The notes under the pieces were generated by a model. It ran no database searches, was not told the origin of the DNA, and saw only the letters and a program-made list of their open reading frames with translations. A program made the translations under genes and the position numbers. A stretch of 64,000 nucleotides of DNA from Lapidilactobacillus gannanensis (GTDB taxonomy: Bacteria > Bacillota > Bacilli > Lactobacillales > Lactobacillaceae), in the NCBI RefSeq assembly GCF_003946675.1, contig NZ_RHOT01000008.1, positions 1 through 64,000 of the forward strand. Reading direction: 5' to 3'. Shown here piece by piece: positions 17,461 through 27,108 of this stretch (positions within the stretch are counted from its first letter, which is position 1; each line of letters starts with the position of its first letter).

Positions 17461-19152
17461 ATGACTCGTAAAGCATATATGATTGGTGCCGGAGTTGGTA
17501 ATCTGGCAGCTGGACTTTATTTAATTCGTGATGGTCATTGGCAAGGCAAGCAAATTACCATGTTTGGCCTAGAAACTCATGGTGCTAATGACGGTGCTGC
17601 GGTTAGTGATTATGAACATGAATACAGCAACAGTCCTCTAGGTAATAACAAAGGTTACTTAGCTAAAGGTGGCCGGATGCTGAATGAAGAAACTTATGAA
17701 AATCTTTGGGACCTTTTGGCCTCAGTTCCTTCAGAAGATCATCCGGGCTGGAGTGTCACTGATGATATCTTGAATTTTGATCATGATCATCCCACTCATG
17801 ACGTTGGTCGCCTGATGGATAAAACTGAAGGTTTGCGGATCAACGGTGGTAAGAATGATTATCGTCATATGCAATTTAATAACCGCGACCGGAAATTATT
17901 AACAAAATTAATGATGATGCCTGAATCCAAGGAATCTGAACTAAACAATATTAGTATTGAAGAATGGTTCCAAAGCAGTCCTCATATGTTCACTACTAAC
18001 TTCTGGTACATGTGGGAAACAACTTTTGCTTTCAAACGGCAAAGCTCAGCAATGGAATTACGGCGCTATATGAATCGGATGATTCTTGAATTCAGCCGGA
18101 TCAATACGCTGGAAGGGGTCACGCGGACACCTTATAACCAATACGAAAGTATGATTTTGCCAATGCGTCATTTCTTAGAGAAACAAGGCGTTACTTTCGT
18201 TGATAACTGCAAGATCACTGATTTTGTCTTCAAGGATACCCCATTACGTGATGAAATCACGGTCACTGGCTTGAAGTACGAACGGGTTGATAAAAAGCCC
18301 GGCGATAAAGATCATACTGGCGAAATCAAGATTGATCCTGATGACTTTGTTTTCGATACTAACGGTTCAATCACTGATAGCAGCTCAATTGGTGACATGG
18401 ACACACCAATTAAAGAAAATATGGAATACGCAGCCTCGGCTCAATTATGGAAACAAGCTGCTAATCATTTCTTCCAATTAGGTCAACCTGATAAGTTCTT
18501 TAATGATCGGGAACAATCTGAGTGGTGTAGCTTCACTGTAACTGCTAAGAATCATTATCTCTTGAATGAAATTGCGCGGATCACTGAACAACAACCAGGG
18601 AATGCTTTAAATACCTTCGTTGATAGTAACGAATTATTATCAATCGTTGTGCATCATCAACCACATTTCCATGCCCAAAAGGAAAACGAGACGATTTTCT
18701 GGGGTTATAGCCTTTATCCACGTCAGGTCGGTGACTACGTTGACAAACCGTTCATCGAAATGACCGGTCGGGAAATGCTTGAAGAATTCATTGGTCAGTT
18801 GGCAGCAATTGATCCAAGTTCTGATAACATTCGTAACCATATGGATAAAATCATGGATAGCATTGTCAATGTCATTCCAGTTTATATGCCATATGCCAGT
18901 GCCCTCTTTAACCAGCGGGCAGTGGGGGATCGGCCAGCAGTTGTGCCTAAGGGTTCAACTAACTTAGCCTTTATCAGTCAGTTCGTTGAAATGCCATTTG
19001 ACATGGTCTTCACCGAACAGTACTCGTTCCGGGCAGCCCAAACAGCTGTTTATCATTTCCTAGGTATTCCTGAAAGTCGCTTAACTAAGATGCATCATTA
19101 CGAAAAGGATCCACGAATCTTAGCTCGGGCAACGAAGACGATGTTCCGTTAA
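17461..19152 (+). CDS. ohyA: Oleate hydratase (myosin-cross-reactive antigen family)
   Basis: This FAD-dependent enzyme adds water to the cis-9 double bond of unsaturated fatty acids, turning oleate into 10-hydroxystearate. The N-terminal GAGVGNLAAGLYL is the FAD dinucleotide-binding turn. The blocks AKGGRMLNEETYENLWDL and NFWYMWETTFAF and the C-terminal EQYSFRAAQTAVY are characteristic. The 563-residue length is normal. A GGAGTG site precedes the ATG. It probably detoxifies host or food unsaturated fatty acids. A terminator follows at 19208. Confidence 0.95.
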   Translation: MTRKAYMIGAGVGNLAAGLYLIRDGHWQGKQITMFGLETHGANDGAAVSDYEHEYSNSPLGNNKGYLAKGGRMLNEETYENLWDLLASVPSEDHPGWSVTDDILNFDHDHPTHDVGRLMDKTEGLRINGGKNDYRHMQFNNRDRKLLTKLMMMPESKESELNNISIEEWFQSSPHMFTTNFWYMWETTFAFKRQSSAMELRRYMNRMILEFSRINTLEGVTRTPYNQYESMILPMRHFLEKQGVTFVDNCKITDFVFKDTPLRDEITVTGLKYERVDKKPGDKDHTGEIKIDPDDFVFDTNGSITDSSSIGDMDTPIKENMEYAASAQLWKQAANHFFQLGQPDKFFNDREQSEWCSFTVTAKNHYLLNEIARITEQQPGNALNTFVDSNELLSIVVHHQPHFHAQKENETIFWGYSLYPRQVGDYVDKPFIEMTGREMLEEFIGQLAAIDPSSDNIRNHMDKIMDSIVNVIPVYMPYASALFNQRAVGDRPAVVPKGSTNLAFISQFVEMPFDMVFTEQYSFRAAQTAVYHFLGIPESRLTKMHHYEKDPRILARATKTMFR

Positions 19153-19207
19153 TTTAGGGTTCTAACTTATTAATTCACACAAGCACCATGATGCAACTTC
19201 CTGCATG

Positions 19208-19240
19208 ATTCTCACGCCTTTTCCTTGAGGTGTGAGAATT
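19208..19240 (+). terminator. Terminator of oleate hydratase
   Basis: ATTCTCACGCCT pairs with AGGTGTGAGAAT (one wobble) and seven T follow. Confidence 0.85.
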
Positions 19241-19308
19241 TTTTTGTCTTGCAGTCAAAACACCGATATTGCTGTTATTAAAACTTGCTTTAGTCGCTCC
19301 TTAGTTAG

Positions 19309-19468
19309 GTGACGGCAGGGGCCCAGCGATTTTGAGGGCGTGGAGCGCTGTGGCCGTCGATTTGAGCTTATTGCTTTCAGCAACAATCTCAAATGCGAGG
19401 CTTTGACTAGCTGCTAAAGCAGCAAGACAAATTTCACAGCTGACGCCAATCGCTGGGCCCCTGCCTGA
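19309..19468 (+). repeat. Structured intergenic repeat, family 1, element A with 18-bp terminal inverted repeats
   Basis: GGCAGGGGCCCAGCGATT at 19314-19331 is repeated perfectly inverted at 19448-19465. Inside are two stem-loops in opposite orientation (19361-19393 and 19402-19431), each related to the hairpin at 19726-19755. The left end resembles the ends of the elements at 171-290 and 19686-19841. No coding frame of note is present. The whole 19241-20022 stretch lacks genes. Confidence 0.75.
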
Positions 19469-19685
19469 TTAAGTAGTTTGATTCGGCAACACTGTGAGAA
19501 AAACAGATTGATGTAAACTAATAGTTTGATTGACAAGCATGATAGATTTAAGAAGTTAGTGTAAGCTTTAAAGTGTCAATCAGATATTTGAATTTTCCCA
19601 TTCAGATGTAAGCACTGTCTAATTTAGTTGAGTTATCCTGCTATATTGGCTTTAAGCAGTAACAACCGTGAAATGAACCAAATCA

Positions 19686-19841
19686 ACTCCAGACGAAATG
19701 AAGGGCGTGGTTGTCAGCCGCCAAATTTGTCTTATTGCTTTAGCAATTAGACAAAGGATCGTATTGATGACAATTTGGTTTGTAATTGGCATCAATCGAT
19801 GCCGGCAGCGTTCCACAACCAGCAAGCCCGCAATGGAGTCA
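19686..19841 (+). repeat. Structured intergenic repeat, family 1, element B
   Basis: The element runs from a left end with GGGCGTGG to a right end CCACAACCAGCAAGCCCGC, the latter shared exactly with the element at 171-290. It contains a hairpin at 19726-19755 (outer arms TTTGTCT/AGACAAA, inner arms ATTGC/GCAAT, loop TTTA). A second hairpin has ATTGATG/CATCAAT outer and AATT/AATT inner arms (about 19764-19797). It lies between ohyA and the nucleotidyltransferase gene. Confidence 0.7.
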
Positions 19842-20022
19842 GAACCGATTCTGCCTGTGCATCTTCATTAGACTTGAACACTTTAATCCTAATCAGTCGA
19901 GCAAAGTTGAAATGAATCCATTTTTTTGTAGAGTTTTCCTTATTTTCTGAAAATTGAGGCTTATGCCTGTGTTATAATGAATAGTTAAAAATTATTCAGC
20001 AATTACTTAGGAGTGATGCTCG

Positions 20023-20796
20023 ATGTCACAAAACAATAAAATAGCGCGACTACTCGTTCATCTACAACAAGATTTACCAGTATTATTAGGTGATAACTTA
20101 GTCGGCGTTTATCTGCACGGCTCGTATGTACTTAAGTCATACCATGAAAACGTCAGTGATTTAGATTATATTATTGTCGTCAAAGAGCCTTTAACCGATC
20201 AACAAAAATTAACTTTAATGACTTGGACCGTCACGACAGGTTGGCAATTGGCACCTAAAAAAGGCTTGGAATTTCATGTTCTTTTAGAGAAATGGACTCA
20301 GAACTTTATTCAACCATTACCATTCGACTTTCATTTTTCACCAATGCATTGGCCTGACTATCAGGAAAATCCTTTACAATACGTGCAACAAATGCAGGGA
20401 ACTGATCCAGATTTAGCGGCACATCTGACGATTTTGACGCATTATGGTGAGGTAATCAGTGGGCCCGTGATTAAAGACGTTTTTGCACCAATTCCTCGGA
20501 CCGCTTATCTTAAGAATATTCTTGCTGATGTGAGTGCTGCCGAGCAGGAAATCTTAACTAATCCAGTTTATGTTAGTCTCAATTTGGCCCGGGTCTTAGC
20601 GTATATCCAAACTGACCGTATTCTTTCTAAAGCAGCTGGTGGTCGTTGGTTGTTGGAACAAAACATTCTGAATCATGATCAGCGTCAGTTGATCAGTTGG
20701 TGTTTGGCCCAATATGAAGCGACAACTACCAGTGAATTGCCGGTTACCACGGCTGTTTGCCAAAGGTTATGCCAGGCAATTACTAAATGCAATTAA
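20023..20796 (+). CDS. Aminoglycoside nucleotidyltransferase-like protein (ANT(3'')/ANT(9) fold, DUF4111)
   Basis: The N-terminal nucleotidyltransferase domain has Gly33-Ser34 and the paired acids Asp46 and Asp48 (SDLDYII), with a third acidic position in LEFHVL. The C-terminal helical domain has SGPVIKDVFAPIPRTAYL and NLARVLAYIQTDRILSKAAGG, as in streptomycin/spectinomycin adenylyltransferases of the AadA group. The 257-residue length fits. Whether it modifies any drug is uncertain, since chromosomal homologues in lactobacilli are often silent or of unknown substrate. An AGGAG site precedes the ATG. Confidence 0.75.
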   Translation: MSQNNKIARLLVHLQQDLPVLLGDNLVGVYLHGSYVLKSYHENVSDLDYIIVVKEPLTDQQKLTLMTWTVTTGWQLAPKKGLEFHVLLEKWTQNFIQPLPFDFHFSPMHWPDYQENPLQYVQQMQGTDPDLAAHLTILTHYGEVISGPVIKDVFAPIPRTAYLKNILADVSAAEQEILTNPVYVSLNLARVLAYIQTDRILSKAAGGRWLLEQNILNHDQRQLISWCLAQYEATTTSELPVTTAVCQRLCQAITKCN

Positions 20797-20837
20797 TGCC
20801 CAACTGAAAATAATGGCAAAAAGTGAGGTCTAAAAAA

Positions 20838-21509
20838 TTGACAATTACTTTCGATTGTTATGGTACGTTGCTAAATATGCAACCAATCCAAGATAAACTT
20901 GGTGAAATTTCTCGGGCGGCCAAGTTAACGACAACGGCCGAACAAGCTCAAACTTGCTTTAATAGTTACGAAGATCGGCTAATGTACATTGAAAAAGTGA
21001 TTCCTTATCAAGATTTGTTAGCGCAAATCGTTCGTTTTATGGATTTGGAATTGGGCAGTGGGCACGTTTTCCAGAATAATTTACCAACAATTGTCCAGGC
21101 TTATCGCGATTTAGAACCATATCCTGATGTCCTACCAGCTTTGCGGCAATTAAAGCGTGCTGGTCATCAATTATATTTAATGTCCAATTCTTCAGAAATG
21201 TTGATGAGCGCTCATTTAGAAAAATTCGGCGATTTATTTACGCACATTTTTCTGCCAGAAGAAACAGGTTGTTATAAACCTGACCGGCAATTCTTTACAA
21301 CTGTCAGTAAAACCTTAGACTTCGCCAACCATGATCATTATCATCTTGCTAACGGTTTCTGGTGGGACGTCCTGCCGTGCCAAGAACTAAATTGGCCATA
21401 TTTATGGATCAATCGGCACGAATGGCAAGCGGCTAGTAGTTTTGGGGACATTCCCCAATTACCTGATTTGAAAACGGCACCGGAATTCATTGCGAATTTG
21501 ACTAAGTAA
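20838..21509 (+). CDS. HAD superfamily hydrolase (2-haloacid dehalogenase-like)
   Basis: The protein opens with FDCYGTLL, in which Asp6 would be the nucleophile. Motif II is MSNSSEM, the motif III lysine is in CYKPDRQFF, and the terminal WWDVLPCQELNWPYLWINR resembles the dehalogenase-like class. The TTG start at 20838 has GTGAGGT eight bases upstream; the GTG inside that site is not the start. Its substrate is unknown. It closely follows the nucleotidyltransferase gene and may be co-transcribed with it. Confidence 0.75.
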   Translation: MTITFDCYGTLLNMQPIQDKLGEISRAAKLTTTAEQAQTCFNSYEDRLMYIEKVIPYQDLLAQIVRFMDLELGSGHVFQNNLPTIVQAYRDLEPYPDVLPALRQLKRAGHQLYLMSNSSEMLMSAHLEKFGDLFTHIFLPEETGCYKPDRQFFTTVSKTLDFANHDHYHLANGFWWDVLPCQELNWPYLWINRHEWQAASSFGDIPQLPDLKTAPEFIANLTK

Positions 21510-21584
21510 CATCGTCGCACCAGTAAACGACCACAATATCTGATTTAGAATTGCTACCAAGCAGACACTCTTTTTAAATTGGCC

Positions 21585-21613
21585 TTGACAGTCACTGATA
21601 AGTTATGTATGCT
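21585..21613 (+). promoter_or_regulatory. Promoter of the uracil permease leader
   Basis: TTGACA (21585-21590) and TATGCT (21608-21613) are separated by 17 bases and lie just before the second PyrR leader. Confidence 0.75.
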
Positions 21614-21635
21614 AGTACCAATAAATAAATCAGTC

Positions 21636-21773
21636 CTTTAATTTTAGTCCTGTGAGGCTAACAAGGAGACGGAGCACGCGAATCAGGTCGTACTGTAGTT
21701 TAAATGCACCACAACTGGACCTAAATTCAACTTATCCTCTTACTCGTTACTTTACGGGTAAGGGGATTTTTTT
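21636..21773 (+). promoter_or_regulatory. PyrR-dependent attenuator leader of the uracil permease gene
   Basis: The binding-loop signature AGTCCTGTGAGGCTAACAAGG lies at 21646-21666. The downstream terminator pairs CCTCTTACTCGT (21736-21747) with ACGGGTAAGGGG (21754-21765) and has seven T. The arrangement matches the 8795-8897 leader and places the permease in the same PyrR regulon. Confidence 0.9.
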
Positions 21774-21880
21774 ATGGCCATGATAATTAAATGATTAGCG
21801 AGGTGAGGTGGCGAGCAGGAGGTTTACTGTTCAGCGTACTAACGAATTAAACGCAATTTCTTTTGAGGAGGAGTATTAAT

Positions 21881-23170
21881 TTGAAGTCTGAGTCAACTCA
21901 ACATCATGCTAGCAAACCAGTTCTGGATATTCACGAAAAACCCCAACCACTTCAATGGTTCGGCCTATCATTACAGCATTTATTCGCCATGTTTGGTGCC
22001 ACAGTGTTAGTGCCAATTTTAGTCGGATTAGATCCCGGCATCGCTATTTTAAGCTCTGGTGTGGGTACATTAGTTCATTTATTTGTCACCAAGGGTAAAA
22101 TTCCCGCTTATCTAGGTTCGAGTTTTGCCTTCATCGTGGCCATGCAAGCTTTAATGAAATCAGACGGTTATCCCGCCATTGCTCAAGGCAGTATCTCCGT
22201 TGGTTTAATCTATTTATTAGTCGCTTTATTGGTGCATAAGATTGGTTCCAGCTGGATCGATAAATTATTGCCGCCAATCGTTGTTGGCCCCGTGATCATG
22301 GTGATTGGGCTATCGCTTGCTGGGAACGCGGCCAAAGACGCCATGATGAACAACGATCATTACGATCTTAAGTTTTTTGCGGTTGCTTTGTTGACTTTGG
22401 CCGTCACCATCTTTTTTAACACTTACTGTAAAGGGTTCTTAAGCTTAATTCCGATTCTATTGGGCATTATCAGTGGTTATTTAATTGCAGTGGTCTTCGG
22501 TCTGGTTGATTTCAGCAGTGTCATCGCGGCACCGTGGTTTAAGATGCCGAACTTTGAGTTTCCTTTTGCCAGTTATCAACCGAAAGTTTATTGGAGCGCC
22601 ATTATTGGTATGACACCAATTGCTTTTGTCACGATGACTGAGCATTTAGGTCATATCATGGTGCTAGACCAGTTAACCGACAATGATTTTCTTCGTGACC
22701 CAGGCTTGGATCACACCATGACTGGTGACGGTTTAGCTTCAATTATTGCTGGTTTCATTGGTGGTCCGCCAGTGACTAGCTATGGTGAAAATATCGGCGT
22801 TTTAGCAATCACCAAAGTTTACAGCGTCTACGTCATCGGTGGCGCTGGTGTTTTAGCAATTATTTTCAGTTTTATCGGTAAATTAAGTGCCTTGATCATG
22901 AGTATTCCTAGTCCAGTGATTGGCGGTATTAGCTTCTTATTATTCGGCGTGATTGCCAACAACGGCATGCGCATTATGGTCGAAAAACATGTTGATCTTG
23001 ATAACAAAAAGAACTTGATCATTGCCGCTGTCGTCATGGTTATCGGAATCGGTGGTGCTTATTTACAAGTCGGCGCTTTTCAATTAACCAGCGTCGCATT
23101 CTCAACAATTATCGCAATCATTTTGAATTTAATTTTGCCTGATGATAAAGTTTTGGCAGCTGAAAAATAA
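21881..23170 (+). CDS. uraA: Uracil:proton symporter (NCS2 family)
   Basis: This roughly 430-residue permease has about 14 hydrophobic segments and the NCS2 features LPPIVVGPVIMVIGLSLAG and GDGLASIIAGFIGGPPVTSYGEN. Uracil specificity is supported by the PyrR leader upstream and by similarity to UraA/PyrP. The start is TTG at 21881, eight bases after GAGGAGG; an upstream in-frame TTG lies before that site and is not used. A clear terminator follows at 23203. Confidence 0.93.
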   Translation: MKSESTQHHASKPVLDIHEKPQPLQWFGLSLQHLFAMFGATVLVPILVGLDPGIAILSSGVGTLVHLFVTKGKIPAYLGSSFAFIVAMQALMKSDGYPAIAQGSISVGLIYLLVALLVHKIGSSWIDKLLPPIVVGPVIMVIGLSLAGNAAKDAMMNNDHYDLKFFAVALLTLAVTIFFNTYCKGFLSLIPILLGIISGYLIAVVFGLVDFSSVIAAPWFKMPNFEFPFASYQPKVYWSAIIGMTPIAFVTMTEHLGHIMVLDQLTDNDFLRDPGLDHTMTGDGLASIIAGFIGGPPVTSYGENIGVLAITKVYSVYVIGGAGVLAIIFSFIGKLSALIMSIPSPVIGGISFLLFGVIANNGMRIMVEKHVDLDNKKNLIIAAVVMVIGIGGAYLQVGAFQLTSVAFSTIIAIILNLILPDDKVLAAEK

Positions 23171-23202
23171 TAATAATTACTAATTAACAACCACAAATAA
23201 AA

Positions 23203-23236
23203 AACTCGGATTCGATACTATGAATCCGAGTTTTTT
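23203..23236 (+). terminator. Terminator of the uracil permease gene
   Basis: AACTCGGATTC pairs perfectly with GAATCCGAGTT and is followed by T-rich sequence. Confidence 0.85.
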
Positions 23237-23273
23237 ATTATGGAAAGAAGTGGCGCAGATAAACAGTCAATTA

Positions 23274-23304
23274 TATTATGTTAACGATTTAAGTTAACAT
23301 AATA
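23274..23304. repeat. AT-rich 12-bp inverted repeat
   Basis: TATTATGTTAAC (23274-23285) is repeated inverted at 23293-23304 with a seven-base spacer. It lies between two convergent genes, after the uracil permease terminator, so it is not placed as a promoter operator. Confidence 0.5.
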
Positions 23305-23396
23305 TATATTATCGTAAGAATAACTTACAAATCAGCAATCTGAATTTACCGCCCTGATTTTTAATTCTCCGTCAAAATTAGCCGGTTTTTACAAAA

Positions 23397-23432
23397 AAAG
23401 CCCCCTCAGACAATTAAATTTGTTTTTGGGCG
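23397..23432 (-). terminator. Probable terminator of the 2'-5' RNA ligase-like gene
   Basis: On the minus strand GCGCCC and ACAA pair with TTGT and GGGGGC, and seven T follow. The stem is imperfect. Confidence 0.6.
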
Positions 23433-23440
23433 CCAATTTT

Positions 23441-23968
23441 TTATTTTAAATTAATTTCAGCAATAACTTTGCTACTTTCATCAGGTTGAATCGCTTCAAT
23501 GGCAATCTGGTCAATTAAAACTGGCTCTGGTTCTAATTGCCGCTTCAATTTCTGAATCAGTGTTGATTGATTCAACTTGCTAGCTGCAACTGAACTTAAA
23601 TGACCTAAAGTGACATGTGATTGATACTGATATTGTTTTTGTTCGTATGGTGCTAACACGCCAGCATATAATTGGTCATGCAATTGTTGAACCCGTTGAT
23701 GACCAGCTGTTAATTCCCAATATAAATGATAATCTGGCTGCCAACTAATCTTAGCTAATTCAACCTTAAAAGATGTTGTGTCGGCTAACTGGTCATTAAC
23801 CAGCCGAATTAATGCGGTTGCCGTTAAATCGATTGGTGTAAACGGAAATACTAAGGAAATATGCGGCCGAATCTTAGTCGCCAAAGGATCATAAACTTGA
23901 CGAATTTCTGTGACTTGCTGTATTTGCTGTAGTTTTGGGAAAATAAGAATAGAATACGTCTGATTCAT
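23441..23968 (-). CDS. 2'-5' RNA ligase/cyclic phosphodiesterase-like (2H family) protein
   Basis: Two H-x-S/T motifs mark the 2H phosphoesterase fold: RPHISL at His36 and QSHVTL at His118, in a 176-residue protein. The family acts on 2',3'-cyclic or 2'-5' phosphodiester bonds in RNA; the physiological role here is unknown. ATG 23968 has GCTGGTG six bases upstream and is preferred to the in-frame GTG within that site. It lies 45 bases downstream of a phosphoesterase gene in a probable operon with it and a GNAT gene. Confidence 0.75.
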   Translation of the reverse strand: MNQTYSILIFPKLQQIQQVTEIRQVYDPLATKIRPHISLVFPFTPIDLTATALIRLVNDQLADTTSFKVELAKISWQPDYHLYWELTAGHQRVQQLHDQLYAGVLAPYEQKQYQYQSHVTLGHLSSVAASKLNQSTLIQKLKRQLEPEPVLIDQIAIEAIQPDESSKVIAEINLK

Positions 23969-24013
23969 TGCTAACACCAGCTTTATTTTTGCGATTAATT
24001 GCTCAATTAAATA

Positions 24014-24901
24014 CTATTTATTTACATTCAATTGTTGATCCAATTGTTGCAAAAATTGATGAACTTGCGCGACGTAGCCATAGCGCTGATTGAGTTGGTC
24101 TAAAGCGACTGGATTATGGGTACTGGCCAAACCGGTCTCACAAACTTGCTGATACAACTCGAAATACGGTAATTTTTGTTGACGTGCTATTTTTAACTCA
24201 GCAGTTAAATCATAGCTGACTTTTCTGAACTCAAGGCCGTCATAACCTTGTTCATCCAAGCTAAGCAAAGCATATTGCGAGCGATGATCTGTAAATAAGC
24301 GTGGCCAAGCACTATAAGGTTGACCAATTGAACCAGGATTAATGACCAATTGATCTGTTTGGCTGGTACGCATAATTTGATGGTGCGTATGCCCATAAAT
24401 GGCGATATCCACCCTATTTTTGGTCTTTGGTGCTTCACTGAATAAACGGTTAAAGTTGGCCTGCTCTTGAAATGGCAGCAATTGATGACCATAATTCCGT
24501 AATGGTAAGTTATGTGTCAACGAAAAAGTTAGTCCCGCACGTTGGATCATTTGCTGAATGGGTGCTTGATCCAATTGACGATAATATGCCGGCTTCAGCG
24601 TTTGTTTAACGTATTGGACCAAGGCCGCAATATAAACATCCTGGGTATTAGTCAAGTCAACGGTGGCACTGCCTAAATTAGTCATTTCAAAAATAAAATT
24701 ATCCCAATTACCTTTGAGCAAAACAGTTAAATTGACTTGATTCAACAATTCAAAAAGTGAATTTGTGCCCGGTCCTGGCATTAATAAATCACCTAAATAC
24801 CAGTATTCAGTAGCTCCCTGACGTTCAGCATCGGCTAGCACAGCAGTCAATGCAGTTTGATTCCCATGAACATCAGAAATTAAAGCAATTCGTTGTTGCA
24901 T
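24014..24901 (-). CDS. Calcineurin-like metallophosphoesterase
   Basis: Metal-binding motifs appear in order: SDVHGN (Asp10, His12), GDLLMPGP, GNWDN (in place of the usual GNHD), THNLP, and YGHTHHQ near residue 190, followed by NPGSIGQP. This matches the YfcE-like/MJ0936 type phosphodiesterase group, though with about 295 residues it is longer by a helical C-terminal tail. Its substrate is unknown. ATG 24901 is preferred to an in-frame TTG three codons upstream because of spacing to the AAGAAAGAAG site. Confidence 0.8.
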   Translation of the reverse strand: MQQRIALISDVHGNQTALTAVLADAERQGATEYWYLGDLLMPGPGTNSLFELLNQVNLTVLLKGNWDNFIFEMTNLGSATVDLTNTQDVYIAALVQYVKQTLKPAYYRQLDQAPIQQMIQRAGLTFSLTHNLPLRNYGHQLLPFQEQANFNRLFSEAPKTKNRVDIAIYGHTHHQIMRTSQTDQLVINPGSIGQPYSAWPRLFTDHRSQYALLSLDEQGYDGLEFRKVSYDLTAELKIARQQKLPYFELYQQVCETGLASTHNPVALDQLNQRYGYVAQVHQFLQQLDQQLNVNK

Positions 24902-24921
24902 TTTGGTCAACTTCTTTCTTT

Positions 24922-25371
24922 TTAATAATTAGCTGACCAACTAAATTCTAGCTCCACTTGACCAACCGTTTCATCTAATTGACGGCGGGTAATTCTAAAA
25001 CCCTGTTGCTGATAAAATTGACAGGCGCCTTGATTACGTTCATAAGCATAAAGTACTAGCACTGGTTTTCGCGCCTTAAGAGTAGCCATTAATTGTTGGC
25101 CAATCCCTTGATGCTGCCAATCATGAGCCACGAATAAGCCTGCTACTTCATGACTTTCAGGAAGATAACCTAGGAAACCAACAATCTCTTGATTGTGTTT
25201 AGCAACCATTAATTGACTAGTTGATAGTAATTCACGCACCTGATCTTGATGACTCAACCAATAATCTGGCGAGACAAAATTGTGGGCTGCTAAATTACCG
25301 GCCAGCCAAATCTTCATGAGTTGATCTAACTCACTTGCAGTTGGGGTGGTTAAACTGACAACTTCTACCAT
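24922..25371 (-). CDS. GNAT family N-acetyltransferase
   Basis: This 149-residue protein has the acetyl-CoA-binding loop HQGIGQQLM after the VAGLFVAHDWQ strand and the terminal FYQQQGFRI segment typical of the fold. It resembles the YjaB-like group of small acetyltransferases. Its substrate cannot be predicted. It is followed closely by the phosphoesterase gene. Confidence 0.85.
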   Translation of the reverse strand: MVEVVSLTTPTASELDQLMKIWLAGNLAAHNFVSPDYWLSHQDQVRELLSTSQLMVAKHNQEIVGFLGYLPESHEVAGLFVAHDWQHQGIGQQLMATLKARKPVLVLYAYERNQGACQFYQQQGFRITRRQLDETVGQVELEFSWSANY

Positions 25372-25417
25372 AAACAGATCCTCCTATTGAATCAACCGAT
25401 GTTCCTGTTTACTTGTT

Positions 25418-26902
<1,485 letters not shown>

Positions 26903-27108
26903 TCATCATGATAAGCTATGCTTAATCTTAACACGCTTATCAAATTTGCGGCAAATTCTTTTTGAGAATGTTAATCAGCTAATAACGTTTAAGGCTTGGT
27001 AATACTAATTGGTAAAGTGCGCGACCATTAAAACCTAGTGAAAGTGCTCAAACAGAATGGCACATAAAAAGATCTGCTCGATAGTGCCACATTTGACCAG
27101 GAAGATTA

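Noticed and set aside
24014..24910. Loss of the metallophosphoesterase GNHD histidine
   Set aside because: GNWD is seen in several phosphoesterase subgroups, so it does not by itself indicate inactivity.
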